The notes: generated by a model from the sequence alone, not told the origin. Positions 9,293 through 19,416 are shown, numbered from the stretch's first letter. The stretch: DNA of 64,000 bases from JACJYM01 sp965230495 (GCA_965230495.1 OZ246004.1:3596001-3660000), one strand, 5' to 3'. Numbers and translations are program-made.

Positions 9293-10174
9293 TTACGGTT
9301 CTATACGTCCACAATCTTCTCCAAACAATTCTGTTTCTATTGTACAATGTTTAAAATGGTAGGGTTTAAGTATCTTTTTGATTTCGTTTTTGGTATCTAA
9401 GATCATCTGTTGACTTTCTATTTCTTTGAGCTTAATATGAGTCGAAAAGACATGATGTTCACCTTCTAAAGACCAAACATGAGTATGGTGTACAGAAAGG
9501 ACGGTATTAATAGACAAGATTTGTTTCTCTATTTTCAGGACATCGATTTCTTTGGGAGTCCCTTGCAAAAAAATAAATAAAGTCTCTTTCAATCTACGGG
9601 TAGTTCCCCACAGGATATAAGCCATAATCATTAGGGATAGGATGGGATCTAAATAATCTATTTGCTTAAATTGAAGAATGATCGCTACGATTAGTATAGC
9701 CACCCAACCTAAGGTGTCTTCTACCAAATGCCATGAGACCACTTTTTCATTTAGAGATTTTCCACCACTCATTTTCCAAGCGGCATATCCATTGACCATG
9801 ATTCCAACAATGGCAAAAAAAATCATCCCTTTAGCATATGAGGGTTCAGGATGCTGAATCCTTTTGATGGCTTCACTAATAATAAATATGGATCCGGCAA
9901 TTATTATTATGCTGTTTAATAGGGCTCCCAATAAAGAAAACCTTGCGTAACCAAAAGAAAAGTTTTTGTCCGCTTTTTGCTTCGATTTATGATCAAGATA
10001 CCATGCTGTACCCAAAGATAGACTATCACCAAAATCATGAATGGCATCAGAAATAATAGCCACACTATTTGTATAAATTCCACCGACTAGTTCAAAAATA
10101 GTAAATGCCAAATTGAGGAAGAAGGCCGTCCTTAAATTATTATTGCTACGATCGTGTGAGTGATTATGAGACAT
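9293..10174 (-). CDS. Cation diffusion facilitator (CDF) metal/proton antiporter
   Basis: 293 aa. Exports divalent cations (Zn2+, possibly Co2+/Cd2+) from the cytoplasm in exchange for protons. An N-terminal His-rich start (MSHNHSHD) is followed by six transmembrane helices. The paired site-A motifs are present: H46-x3-D50 in helix 2 (IHDFGDSLSLG) and H149-x3-D153 in helix 5 (HLVEDTLGW). The cytoplasmic C-terminal domain carries HHTHVWSLEGEHHVFSTHI and GEDCG. The HxxxD at both sites is the zinc-type pattern. The gene stands alone; no metalloregulator is adjacent. Confidence 0.92.
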   Translation of the reverse strand: MSHNHSHDRSNNNLRTAFFLNLAFTIFELVGGIYTNSVAIISDAIHDFGDSLSLGTAWYLDHKSKQKADKNFSFGYARFSLLGALLNSIIIIAGSIFIISEAIKRIQHPEPSYAKGMIFFAIVGIMVNGYAAWKMSGGKSLNEKVVSWHLVEDTLGWVAILIVAIILQFKQIDYLDPILSLMIMAYILWGTTRRLKETLFIFLQGTPKEIDVLKIEKQILSINTVLSVHHTHVWSLEGEHHVFSTHIKLKEIESQQMILDTKNEIKKILKPYHFKHCTIETELFGEDCGRIEP

Positions 10175-10421
10175 TTAATTCCTTCTCGAATTACAAATTC
10201 CTATAAATGTGCAAAGTTTTGAGTTACGTATCAAATATTGGTATAATATTTTTTTAGTAGAAAGCAGTCAAACGTAATAATTTACCTAACGTGAGTTATT
10301 TGTTTTTTACTGTTAGAGTATGATTATGACGGTACAGCCCAATTATATGACAGTTCAACAAAACCGATTTTAATCATCGACTAACTTCATTCATCTTTGT
10401 AGCATAATAAACTCTAGTATA

Positions 10422-12779
10422 ATGATTCGATCAATTGTAATCTTGTTGGTTTTAATATCTTCAATTACCGTTAAATCTCAAGATAATGGATTAACTCAAA
10501 GTATTAAAGGAACAGTATTGGACAAACAGTCACAATTTCCTTTAATTGGGGTCAATGTGATATGTAACGTAGGTGATGAATTTGTAGGCACTACAAGTGA
10601 TATAGACGGGATATTCATTCTCGAGAATATTCCAACAGGTCGAAATACTATTTCTTTTTCTTTTATTGGCTACGAGGATGTAATCATAACTAATGTTTTA
10701 GTGAATTCTGCGAAGGAAACACAACTAAATATCGAAATGATAGAAAAAGTTAATGATTTGGAAGAATTAGTTATAACTGCTGACGGTGAAAAACATAAGG
10801 CTATAAACGAAATGGCTACTGTAAGTGTAAGAACATTGAGTGTTGAAGAAATGTCAAGATTTTCAGGGACCATTTCCGACCCGGCCAGAATGGCTCAAAG
10901 TTATGCTGGAGTGAGCGGAGCAAGCGATGATAGGAATGACATCATTATCAGAGGGAATTCTCCGACAGGTGTCATTTGGAGAATGGAAGGGGTAGATATT
11001 CTTTCTCCCAATCATTTCGCGACTATTGGAACGACAGGAGGGCCCGTGAGTATGTTGAATATTAATAATCTTAGAAACAGTGACTTTATTACCTCTGCTT
11101 TTCCGGCAGAATATGGAAATGGAACCAGTGGAGTGTTCGATCTAAAGCTGAGGAATGGAAATACCGATAAGTACGAGTTCATAGGACAGATAGGTTTCAA
11201 CGGTTTTGAATTAGGTTCTGAAGGGCCATTGGGAGTGGGTAAAAGTGCATCCTATATGGCAAATTTCAGATATTCTACCTTAGAGGTATTCGATAAGCTT
11301 GGGTTTGACCTAGGAGTAGGGTCAGCTGTTCCAGAATATAAGGACCTTACCTTCAAGGTAAACCTCCCAACTGAAAAATGGGGGAAATTCAGTGTTTGGG
11401 GAGTTGGAGGTTATAGTAATATAGATTTTTTGCCCGATGGAGATACCAATAATCTATTTACTGATGATAATGAGGAGACCCACGTAGTATCTAATACTGG
11501 GTTTGGAGGCTTATCGCACACCTTTTTTTTCGATAATAATACCTTTTCGAAGATCGATCTGGTCGTAGCAGCCAATGAAAATAATGTGGTTTCTGATACG
11601 CTGGGTATGGACGGAGAAAGGGTGCGATTTTTTGCAAGAAATCTAACTAACCAAAAGTATTCTGTTAATTGGAAACTGAATAAAAAGATTAATGTTAAAA
11701 ATACTATATCAGTCGGTTTTATTTTTGACCATTATGTATTTGATTTTAGAGATAGTACCAGATTTGACAATGATATATTTGATGAAGTAGTGAATTTTGA
11801 CGGCACTATGAATGTAAGTAGAGAGTATGTCCAATGGCAACATCGATTCAATGATAAACTTACAATGAATGTAGGGGTTCATGCCATTCAACTACATTTA
11901 AATGATACATATTCCATTGAACCACGATGGGGAGTAAAATATAAAAAGGATGAAAAAAATTCCTATAATCTAGGCTTTGGTTTGCATAGTCAGCTTCAAC
12001 CATTACCAGTGTATTTTCAGAGTAGATTGGACCAATTTGGCAACAATATTTTACCAAATAAGAATCTCGATATGTTCAAGAGTGTTCATAGTGTTGTAGG
12101 TTGGGATCATTTACTCAATAAGAACCTCCGTATTAAACTGGAGTCGTATTATCAGTACTTGTATGACGTAGCGGTTGATCAGGAGTCTTCTAATTTTTCA
12201 ATGATAAATAGTGGTGCAGACTTCACCTTTCCGGACAGAGTGGGTTTGGATAATGATGGCACGGGATTTAACTATGGAATAGAGATGACTGTCGAAAAAT
12301 TCTTTGAAAAACAGTATTACTATTTGCTCACTGCTTCATTTTTTGATAGTAAATATAAAGGGAGTGATGGTGTGTCCCGTAACACATTATATAATGGAAA
12401 CTATGTAATAAATGCCCTTGGAGGTAAAGAGATTAATGTATCCAATAACATGATACTTACATTGGATAGCAAATTTACTTATGCTGGAGGACGAAGATAT
12501 ACACCTATAGATTTGGAAGAATCAATTAGATTAAAAGATGAAGTTTTGTTCGAAGACCAAACCTATGAGGAACAGTATGATCCTTATTTAAGGATAGACT
12601 TTAAGATAGGAATAAGACATAATGCCAAAGGATTTAGTCAAAGCTTTTCAGTAGACTTGCAGAATATAACGAATCGTAAGAATGTCTTTTTATCAGAATT
12701 TGACGAATCGGATGGTCGAGTTGAAACCACATATCAGAGAGGGTTTTTCCCTGATGTCAGATATCAGATTTGGTTTTAG
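10422..12779 (+). CDS. TonB-dependent receptor with N-terminal carboxypeptidase-regulatory-like domain
   Basis: 785 aa outer-membrane importer. Signal peptide (1-19, ending VKSQ), regulatory-like beta-sandwich (about 25-110: KGTVLDKQSQFPLIGVNVIC ... TTSDIDGIFILENIPTG), a plug domain (about 120-245, with DDRNDIIIRGNSPTGVIWRM and the conserved YGNGTSGVFDL), then a 22-strand-type barrel ending in aromatic YQIWF. It lacks a SusD partner, so a glycan substrate is not implied. The next two genes are a LytS/LytTR two-component pair starting 27 nt downstream, suggesting cotranscription and regulation of or by the receptor. Substrate unknown. Confidence 0.9.
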   Translation: MIRSIVILLVLISSITVKSQDNGLTQSIKGTVLDKQSQFPLIGVNVICNVGDEFVGTTSDIDGIFILENIPTGRNTISFSFIGYEDVIITNVLVNSAKETQLNIEMIEKVNDLEELVITADGEKHKAINEMATVSVRTLSVEEMSRFSGTISDPARMAQSYAGVSGASDDRNDIIIRGNSPTGVIWRMEGVDILSPNHFATIGTTGGPVSMLNINNLRNSDFITSAFPAEYGNGTSGVFDLKLRNGNTDKYEFIGQIGFNGFELGSEGPLGVGKSASYMANFRYSTLEVFDKLGFDLGVGSAVPEYKDLTFKVNLPTEKWGKFSVWGVGGYSNIDFLPDGDTNNLFTDDNEETHVVSNTGFGGLSHTFFFDNNTFSKIDLVVAANENNVVSDTLGMDGERVRFFARNLTNQKYSVNWKLNKKINVKNTISVGFIFDHYVFDFRDSTRFDNDIFDEVVNFDGTMNVSREYVQWQHRFNDKLTMNVGVHAIQLHLNDTYSIEPRWGVKYKKDEKNSYNLGFGLHSQLQPLPVYFQSRLDQFGNNILPNKNLDMFKSVHSVVGWDHLLNKNLRIKLESYYQYLYDVAVDQESSNFSMINSGADFTFPDRVGLDNDGTGFNYGIEMTVEKFFEKQYYYLLTASFFDSKYKGSDGVSRNTLYNGNYVINALGGKEINVSNNMILTLDSKFTYAGGRRYTPIDLEESIRLKDEVLFEDQTYEEQYDPYLRIDFKIGIRHNAKGFSQSFSVDLQNITNRKNVFLSEFDESDGRVETTYQRGFFPDVRYQIWF

Positions 12780-12806
12780 TATTTTTGAGTAGAGAATATT
12801 ATTACC

Positions 12807-13859
12807 GTGGTAAGAGATCAAATGGGGTTCAATGATTTTTGGCTTAAAATAGTCGGGATACTTGTAATTACTTTTTTTGTTCCTCTTGTGTTATTTGGTG
12901 TAGAACATAGAAATGGAGGGTTCATAAGTTTTTTGGTTGCAAGTCTGGTAACCTTGTTTCATGCTACAGTTTTATGGACTGGAAATAAAATAATTTTCTA
13001 TAGAACTTTATCAAGCTATCCTATTGGTAAGGAGAATAAAAAGTTTGTAACTATTCTTTGTCTACGAGTGATAGCCTATGTACTTATTGTTCAGATGTTG
13101 GGTTTATGGATAGAGTCTTACTTCGCTCCGTATGAGGTGAATACTAATCATGAAGTTAAAACTATCGGTATTTCAATTTTAATAACGTTTGCGGTTTTGG
13201 GTCTATATTTTGGAATTGAAGTCGTTCAATCTTATAATGATGCCATTAAAGAACAAGAGGTTTTGAAAAGAGAAAGTTCTGAAGCTCAATTTCAGGCGTT
13301 AAAGAGTCAAATGAACCCTCATTTTTTATTTAATAGTCTTAATACTTTAACTGGGATAATACCCGAAGCCCCAGATTTGGCTGTTGACTACACGGAAAAT
13401 TTGGCTAAAGTGTATCGGTATATTTTGGATATTAAGGACCAAAAACTTATTAGTATAAAGGAAGAGATGAAATGTGTAAATGCATATATCCATATGTTAA
13501 AAACAAGGTTTGAAGAAAGTATGGATTTTGAGTTCGCAATTGAAGAACAGCATATGAATCAATACATTATTCCTTTGAGCATCCAGACATTAATTGAAAA
13601 TGCGGTAAAGCATAATGTGTCTTCAAAAAACAGGCCACTTCACATTGATGTGAAAATAGATAATGGCAGACTTAAAGTATGCAATAATCTTCAAAAAGTG
13701 AGCAGGACCTATGAGTCATCAGGTATTGGTTTATCGAATTTGAATTCAAGATATCTAATGCTCTCCGACAGATCAATTAATATTGAAGAAACTAATAATC
13801 AGTTTTGCGTATCAATTCCTGTTATAAAAGTGAATCAATATGAAAGCAATTATAGTTGA
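12807..13859 (+). CDS. LytS/YehU-type sensor histidine kinase
   Basis: 350 aa from GTG 12807; an ATG at 12822 is also possible. Four N-terminal transmembrane helices (about 10-32, 38-58, 80-103, 118-139), then the His_kinase domain with the phosphoacceptor H172 in QMNPHFLFNSLNT, an N-box (IQTLIENAVKHN) and a G-box (GIGLSNLNSRY). It has no extracytoplasmic sensor domain, so the signal is probably sensed within the membrane. The stop overlaps the start of the response regulator by 20 nt, giving coupled translation. It sits 27 nt behind the TonB-dependent receptor. Confidence 0.9.
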   Translation: MVRDQMGFNDFWLKIVGILVITFFVPLVLFGVEHRNGGFISFLVASLVTLFHATVLWTGNKIIFYRTLSSYPIGKENKKFVTILCLRVIAYVLIVQMLGLWIESYFAPYEVNTNHEVKTIGISILITFAVLGLYFGIEVVQSYNDAIKEQEVLKRESSEAQFQALKSQMNPHFLFNSLNTLTGIIPEAPDLAVDYTENLAKVYRYILDIKDQKLISIKEEMKCVNAYIHMLKTRFEESMDFEFAIEEQHMNQYIIPLSIQTLIENAVKHNVSSKNRPLHIDVKIDNGRLKVCNNLQKVSRTYESSGIGLSNLNSRYLMLSDRSINIEETNNQFCVSIPVIKVNQYESNYS

Positions 13860-14595
13860 AGATGAAATGCCTGCTGCGAAAAGATTGCAAAAATTGTTGT
13901 CGGAGCTAGCAAATTGGTCGATTGAAATAGTTGAGTTTTTGGATAGTATTGAAGATACGATAGCATGGTTAAGCAAAAATGAACATCCTGACCTAATGTT
14001 TTTAGATATAAGATTAGCGGATGGGCTGAGCTTTAAAATCTTGGAGAAAATACAACCACACAGTCAAATTATTTTCACAACTGCTTATGATCAATACGCA
14101 GTTAAGGCTTTTCGTGCTAGAGCTATTGATTACCTGTTAAAACCCATTGATAAAGGAGAATTAAATGATGCCGTGGAAAGGGTTAGAAATGCCATTCTTC
14201 CTGTAGAAAGATTTGAAGGTCTATTAGATAGTTATATTTCAGAAAGGAAAAGGACATATAGAGAGAGGTTCTTGATTAGAATAGGCCAACAATTTAAAGT
14301 GGTCCCGGTTAGTGAGGTAAACTATTTTTTCTCGGACCGTAGTTCTACCTATTTGGTTACATCTTCAGCGAATAAATTGCTTCTAGATGAATCCTTAGAT
14401 GCCATAGAACTTCAGCTGGATCCAAAGCTTTATTATAGAATTAACAGGAAAGTAATAGTAAGAAATTCGGGAATAGATAAGATAAGTTCATATACAAATA
14501 GTAGGTTAAAACTAGAACTGTTACCTCCATTGAACGAAGATATAGTAGTGGCTCGTGAAAGGGTAAAGGACTTTAAATCCTGGTTAGGAGCTTAG
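13840..14595 (+). CDS. LytTR-family response regulator
   Basis: 251 aa. Receiver domain (1-120) with the acidic pair near E7/D8, phosphoacceptor D56 in LMFLDIRLADG, the TTAYDQYAVKAF switch stretch and K in DYLLKPI. C-terminal LytTR DNA-binding domain (about 145-250: RFLIRIGQQFKVVPVSEVNYFF ... RINRKVIV). It acts as the transcriptional output of the kinase encoded just upstream. The target genes are not visible; the neighbouring TonB-dependent receptor is the obvious candidate. Confidence 0.92.
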   Translation: MKAIIVEDEMPAAKRLQKLLSELANWSIEIVEFLDSIEDTIAWLSKNEHPDLMFLDIRLADGLSFKILEKIQPHSQIIFTTAYDQYAVKAFRARAIDYLLKPIDKGELNDAVERVRNAILPVERFEGLLDSYISERKRTYRERFLIRIGQQFKVVPVSEVNYFFSDRSSTYLVTSSANKLLLDESLDAIELQLDPKLYYRINRKVIVRNSGIDKISSYTNSRLKLELLPPLNEDIVVARERVKDFKSWLGA

Positions 14596-14596
14596 T

Positions 14597-15151
14597 TTAT
14601 TTCCATTTAATATTGCATCCTATACTAGGAATCTGTACCTCAGGAGCAGGTTCATTTTTAGAAAGGCAATCAAGAGCATTTCTCAGATCTTGGCCACTAA
14701 GAGGAATACTCGATCCGGGTTTTGAGTCATCTAATCGACCTCTATAATATAATTTATCGTTTGTATTGAATACATAAAAATCAGGGGTGCATGCGGCGTC
14801 ATATGCCTTGGCTACTTCTTGCCTTTTATCATATAGATAGGGGAAGGGATACTTGAGTACTTTGGCAACTACCCTCATTTTATCAGGGGCATCATCAGGG
14901 TAATTATCAACATCATTGGATGATATTGCAACAAATCCAAATCCCTGACTTTTGTACTCCTTTGCGAGATCAACGATTTGTCTATTGATATGGATGACAT
15001 ATGGACAATGGTTGCAAATAAACATGACGATCGTGCCTTTGGGAGATTTGATGTCATCAAAACTCATATAATTATCAGTCAATGTATCCTGTAAAAGAAA
15101 GTTTGGGGCTTTAGTTCCCAATGGTAACATATTAGATTCAGTAAGTGCCAT
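14597..15151 (-). CDS. AhpC/TSA-type thioredoxin-fold protein
   Basis: 184 aa, no signal peptide. It matches the Bacteroidota thioredoxin-family group related to AhpC/TSA: PLGTKAPNFLLQDTL, then the active-site C-x2-C in MFICNHCPYVIHINRQIVDL, a conserved cis-Pro region near TPDFYVF and the ending VPSIGCNIKWK with a third Cys. It is probably a cytoplasmic peroxiredoxin/thiol-disulfide oxidoreductase. Convergent with the response regulator, 1 nt apart. The next gene on the strand is another thiol-redox protein (DUF393), 11 nt away, suggesting a small redox unit. Confidence 0.85.
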   Translation of the reverse strand: MALTESNMLPLGTKAPNFLLQDTLTDNYMSFDDIKSPKGTIVMFICNHCPYVIHINRQIVDLAKEYKSQGFGFVAISSNDVDNYPDDAPDKMRVVAKVLKYPFPYLYDKRQEVAKAYDAACTPDFYVFNTNDKLYYRGRLDDSKPGSSIPLSGQDLRNALDCLSKNEPAPEVQIPSIGCNIKWK

Positions 15152-15162
15152 TCAGTTTTTTG

Positions 15163-15546
15163 TTAAAATAGTTCACAATTTGTATCTGTCTTGCCCAACC
15201 ATTTGTAACGATTTTGAGCTACGAAGTTATAGACTCGATCTCGCCAACCTTTAGGTATTAACTTGATTATGGTAAAACAACTATAGATACCGCCTAAGCT
15301 TTTCATTATTTCTATGATAGCGTCCGATCTATAATATAAATATCCATTCTTAGAAAAGATAATACTAGATGAATCATTTTCAGTAATATTATCAATTATA
15401 GGATAATCTCTTAATTCACTTAGTGAGATAAAAGTGAGTTTTTTCTTTTTGTCTCTTTTATTAAGAAAACTCATTGATCTACTGCAAAGTATACAATGGC
15501 CATCAAAAAAAACCAGATTTTCTTTTGTCGCGGACATATTCAGCAA
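15163..15546 (-). CDS. DCC-family (DUF393) thiol-disulfide oxidoreductase
   Basis: 127 aa. The N-terminal FFDGHCILCSRSMSFL carries the C-x2-C active site of the DCC family, followed by the conserved LSELRDYPI and IIFSKNGYLYYRSDAIIEIM segments. The C-terminus KLIPKGWRDRVYNFVAQNRY with a terminal C-x2-L is family-typical. The start could be ATG 15546 or ATG 15537; the second begins nearer the conserved domain. Immediately upstream of the thioredoxin-fold gene, with which it probably forms an operon. Confidence 0.85.
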   Translation of the reverse strand: MLNMSATKENLVFFDGHCILCSRSMSFLNKRDKKKKLTFISLSELRDYPIIDNITENDSSSIIFSKNGYLYYRSDAIIEIMKSLGGIYSCFTIIKLIPKGWRDRVYNFVAQNRYKWLGKTDTNCELF

Positions 15547-15662
15547 AGTAACAAATTATTGGATAAACGGTTTTCTTTTAACAGGGCTAATAAGTACTAC
15601 CACTAATATTAGTAACAAGGAAATATTTATTATTATGGGATGAATATTGGCTTTGCAAAGAT

Positions 15663-16346
15663 CTACTCATTGATTAGATAGAAGCCTTCCACAGTTTGTG
15701 AAAGTATTGAATCAGGATTTGTAAACCACGATTCCCTCCAGTATCTGTGGGACATAACAAGCTGTTTGTTATCATATATCAAAAACCCCTCTAATTCAAT
15801 TATTGGATCACAAGAAACTACTGTTTTTAACTCCAAGTGTATATCATGAATTGAGAACATGGGGATCCAAGCTATTGCATTTCCTTCAAAAGGAGAATCT
15901 TCTAAATTGATGCTGCATTCGTGTTGTTGCACTTTGTGTTCCCAATTAGGAGAAAGGAAAAGGCTATCATTGGCGTAGAAATTGAACAGTCTGGACCGTA
16001 TACGATCGTCAATAATAAGCAATTCCGAAGAAACAAAATTAGCTGGATATTCAATAGAATCTATCTGATGCGTACTACCAGAGGTATAATATTCTTTTAG
16101 TACATCTTCACCTAAATTATTTTTGGAATATTCCAGTACAAGTGTATCACCAGTATATACTTTAGGACTGGTTTCATTACAATTGTACCAATAAGAAAGA
16201 TAGTATGACTTTTGTCCATATTGTGGGTTTGAGAGATCAATGTTTCCTTCTTTTACGGGTTCAGTGATAATATTTTGTTCACTTTCTTCTTTCGAACATG
16301 ATACTAACGTTAACAAAAGTGATATGATGAATAAAATCGATCTCAT
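15663..16346 (-). CDS. Hypothetical lipoprotein
   Basis: 227 aa. MRSILFIISLLLTLVSC gives an SPII signal with Cys17, followed by an acidic linker. The mature protein is beta-rich (YYLSYWYNCNETSPKVYTGD, IELEGFLIYDN) with several aromatic residues and four cysteines. Looks like a secreted beta-sandwich of the META/lipocalin kind, but I do not recognise the family. Ends about 116 nt upstream of the DUF393 gene. Confidence 0.6.
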   Translation of the reverse strand: MRSILFIISLLLTLVSCSKEESEQNIITEPVKEGNIDLSNPQYGQKSYYLSYWYNCNETSPKVYTGDTLVLEYSKNNLGEDVLKEYYTSGSTHQIDSIEYPANFVSSELLIIDDRIRSRLFNFYANDSLFLSPNWEHKVQQHECSINLEDSPFEGNAIAWIPMFSIHDIHLELKTVVSCDPIIELEGFLIYDNKQLVMSHRYWRESWFTNPDSILSQTVEGFYLINE

Positions 16347-16566
16347 AGTATAGCCTTATTAGTTGTTACATTTTAAAAACGTTAGTGTTGAACTGAAAGG
16401 TTGGGTTCTTACCTTATTAAGGGTATCCATTCTTTGATTTCATATGATTAAATTTAAAGAATTATGGTATCCATGCACCAAAACTATATCTTTTCGAATC
16501 TAACTTATAAAACATTTAAATCGGGCCTTTTTTAGATGTGGATTAATTGACTATAAAATTCAATAT

Positions 16567-17472
16567 ATGTTCACATTATTTTCACCAGTTACTAATTTTA
16601 TTCTGCTTGCACTCTTGTTATTAGCTTTACCTGGTTATTACCTATTTAAGAGAGTGGCCAATAAATTTTGGCAGAGCAAATATTCTGATAAAACTTATTC
16701 TAAGAGATCTAAGCACCCTAGAAGTGATGTCTTTGCTTTCCGGCAAACTTTCTTTTCTGTTGGACTATTATTAGCATTGAGCTTTGTTTTATTTGCTTTT
16801 AATATTACCTCTGATAAAAGCTTGGAGTTTAATATACCCAGTTATGACGACGAAATGCCCTTAATAGAGGTGACACCGGACAGAACGATTCACGAAAAGA
16901 AAAAGCTAGAAATTCCTAAGATCGAGCCTCCAAAGGATATCAATAAAATTATTGAAGTTACGGATGATGTTTTACCTGAACTTATACCCGAAAAAGTTGA
17001 AGATGATCTGGTTGATGCGGATTTGGAAAATGTGGCTGTCGTTGACAATACCCCAACGGAAAAGAAGGCTCCTACGCTTCCCATACCTAAAAAGGAAGAC
17101 GATGCTCCAGTCATTACAGCTCAAAACATGCCTGTTTTTCCAGGTTGTCAAGATGCTGTGAGTAATAAAGAAAAAGAAGCATGTACTAACGCAAAGCTTC
17201 TGCGATTTATTCGAAACAATCTTAAATATCCTGCGATAGCTAAGGATAATAATGTACAAGGTACAGTGGTAGTGAGGTTTACCATAGGAAAAGATGGTTT
17301 GGTCGAGAATATAGTTTTGGTAAGAGATATTGGTGCCGGATGTGGGAAGGAAGCGGTAAGAGCTGTCGAAAAAATGAAAGAAATGAAACAAAAATGGACG
17401 CCGGGACACCAAAATGGAAGGAAAGTAAAGGTTTTATATACTTTGCCTGTTGCTTTTAAATTGCAAGGTTAA
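16567..17472 (+). CDS. TonB-family energy transducer
   Basis: 301 aa. Two N-terminal transmembrane helices (about 8-24 and 60-80) rather than the usual one, a long charged, proline/valine-rich periplasmic linker (about 95-195: EKKKLEIPKIEPP ... KKAPTLPIPKKED) and a C-terminal TonB domain (about 205-300) with LKYPAIAKDNNVQGTVVVRF, the conserved YP and the GGRKVKV-like end. It couples the proton-motive force to outer-membrane receptors. No exbB/exbD gene is adjacent. The two-helix start is like the M56-TonB type and is probably the correct topology. Confidence 0.85.
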   Translation: MFTLFSPVTNFILLALLLLALPGYYLFKRVANKFWQSKYSDKTYSKRSKHPRSDVFAFRQTFFSVGLLLALSFVLFAFNITSDKSLEFNIPSYDDEMPLIEVTPDRTIHEKKKLEIPKIEPPKDINKIIEVTDDVLPELIPEKVEDDLVDADLENVAVVDNTPTEKKAPTLPIPKKEDDAPVITAQNMPVFPGCQDAVSNKEKEACTNAKLLRFIRNNLKYPAIAKDNNVQGTVVVRFTIGKDGLVENIVLVRDIGAGCGKEAVRAVEKMKEMKQKWTPGHQNGRKVKVLYTLPVAFKLQG

Positions 17473-17543
17473 ATTAGATATAAATGATTATATAATCAAC
17501 TAACTTTCGTTAATTTGCGTTATGTCCAATATAACGGAATTAA

Positions 17544-19364
17544 ATGGATAAAATAGTCACTAAGTTACTTCTTGCAGTTTTTTTTGTTTCGATCAGTTTT
17601 ATCAGCCTATCCTTGATGGGACAAGAGTCAAGGCTGGCTGCACAATATTTTAGAAGTGGTGAATACGAAAAAGCATCCGAATTATACGAAAAACTCTACA
17701 AAGAAAATCGTAAAAGTGATTTCTATTTTGTGAAGTATACGAATTGTTTAATTGAACTTAAGGAGTTTTCCAAAGTTGAGAAAATAATTCAAAGTGAGAT
17801 AAAAAATAAACCAAATGATATTCAATTATATGTAACGCTTGGAAATGTTTATGAACGAAGTTTTAAAACAGAGGAGGCGGATAAACAATATGAACTCGCT
17901 ATTCAAAGAATACCAGCAGACCCTAACCTAATAAATAAGCTTGGTAGCTCATTTCTGAATATAGCCAAGTATGATCTGGCTATCAAAACTTATGAGAAGG
18001 GACAGAAGCTATTAAAGGATGAAAATGCTTTTTCTAGATCCTTGGCCGACTTATATAGAAGATCTGGAGATAAGAAAAAAATGATCTACTATCATATCCA
18101 ATCGGTAGAGACATACAATAATAATCTAACTTACTTGAAGACGACGCTGGAAAGAAGTTTGGCTCCCGAAGACTATAAGGAACTACAAGCTCAACTATAT
18201 AAGAGTATACAGGATGAGAGCGATAATATTTCCTATCCGGAGTTGTTGGAGTGGTCATTTATTCAATCAAAACAGTATAGCAAAGCATTAAGACAGGCCA
18301 AGGCGTTAGATCGTAGATTGGAAGAGAATGGTACTCGTGTGTATAATATTGGACAAATTTCTTTTTCAGACAAGGATTATGATACAGCTATCGATGCTTA
18401 TGACTATATAACTACAGAAAAGGGTAGAAACACATCATATTATCTATCTGCAAAGAGGGGACTTTTAAATGCTAAGAAACTTAAGATAACGGATGACGTG
18501 AATCATACTCAGGAGGATTTATTGGCACTGAGAATGGAATATGAGTCATTCCTCAATGATTATGGTAAGAATAGCCAATCCGCAGAGCTGATTCATGAGT
18601 ACGCCGATTTTCTTGCATTTCAACTAAATGACTTAGCTAGTGCAAAAGAGAATTTGGAGCTACTCATAGATTTTGGTGGTGTAAAAAAGGAAATCTTAGC
18701 CAAGGCAAAATTAAGCTTAGGAGATATTTTTTTGATGGAAGGTGATAGGTGGGAATCGACGTTGCTTTATGCACAGGTAGATAAGGACTTCAAAGAAGGT
18801 AGATTGGGAGAAGAGGCCCGCTATAGAAATGCCTTGCTTTCTTACTACATGGGGGATTTTGAATGGGCTCAAGAACAGTTTGATATTCTTAAATCTGCAA
18901 CGACTAAATTGATCTCCAATGATGCCATTGATAAGTCGGTTTTTATCATGGATAATTTGGGCTTGGATACCACTGAGGTTCCTTTGATGCTATACGCAAA
19001 CGCTGAACTTTTGGTTTTTCAGAATAGATATGATGACGCTTTTGAAAAAATGGATACTATTTATATGAGTTTTCCTGATCATGGATTAGAAGATGATGTA
19101 TATTATTTAAAGGCTCAAATTTTTAAGAAAAGAAAGGAGTTTCAGTACGCCATTGAGATGTATGAGAAAATATTGGAAAAATATAATGAAGAAATAAGAG
19201 CCGACAATGCCATGTTTGAAATGGCAGAATTATATGAGAAATACCTGGGTGATTTAGAAAAGGCTAAATCTTTGTATGAACAATTATTTTTAGACTTTTC
19301 AAACTCCACTTTTGCGGTAGAAGCTCGAAAGAGATTTAGAAGATTGAGAGGAGATGAAATCTAG
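17544..19364 (+). CDS. Periplasmic TPR-repeat protein
   Basis: 606 aa. N-terminal hydrophobic signal (about 7-27, ending LMGQESR), then TPR repeats along almost the whole length (e.g. AAQYFRSGEYEKASELYEKL, IQLYVTLGNVYERSFKTEEA, AIQRIPADPNLINKLGSSFL). No catalytic motif. Such proteins in Bacteroidota act as scaffolds in gliding or secretion but no specific assignment is possible. A short gap (52 nt) separates it from the DUF4286 gene on the same strand. Confidence 0.8.
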   Translation: MDKIVTKLLLAVFFVSISFISLSLMGQESRLAAQYFRSGEYEKASELYEKLYKENRKSDFYFVKYTNCLIELKEFSKVEKIIQSEIKNKPNDIQLYVTLGNVYERSFKTEEADKQYELAIQRIPADPNLINKLGSSFLNIAKYDLAIKTYEKGQKLLKDENAFSRSLADLYRRSGDKKKMIYYHIQSVETYNNNLTYLKTTLERSLAPEDYKELQAQLYKSIQDESDNISYPELLEWSFIQSKQYSKALRQAKALDRRLEENGTRVYNIGQISFSDKDYDTAIDAYDYITTEKGRNTSYYLSAKRGLLNAKKLKITDDVNHTQEDLLALRMEYESFLNDYGKNSQSAELIHEYADFLAFQLNDLASAKENLELLIDFGGVKKEILAKAKLSLGDIFLMEGDRWESTLLYAQVDKDFKEGRLGEEARYRNALLSYYMGDFEWAQEQFDILKSATTKLISNDAIDKSVFIMDNLGLDTTEVPLMLYANAELLVFQNRYDDAFEKMDTIYMSFPDHGLEDDVYYLKAQIFKKRKEFQYAIEMYEKILEKYNEEIRADNAMFEMAELYEKYLGDLEKAKSLYEQLFLDFSNSTFAVEARKRFRRLRGDEI

Positions 19365-19416
19365 ACAATTAGAATCCATGACTTGCTTTTAAAACTATTA
19401 TGATTAACAATAGGAA

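Noticed and set aside
15602..15613. 12-bp perfect palindrome ACTAATATTAGT upstream of the DUF393 gene
   Set aside because: In AT-rich DNA several 12-bp palindromes are expected in 64 kb by chance, and it has no second copy or promoter link.
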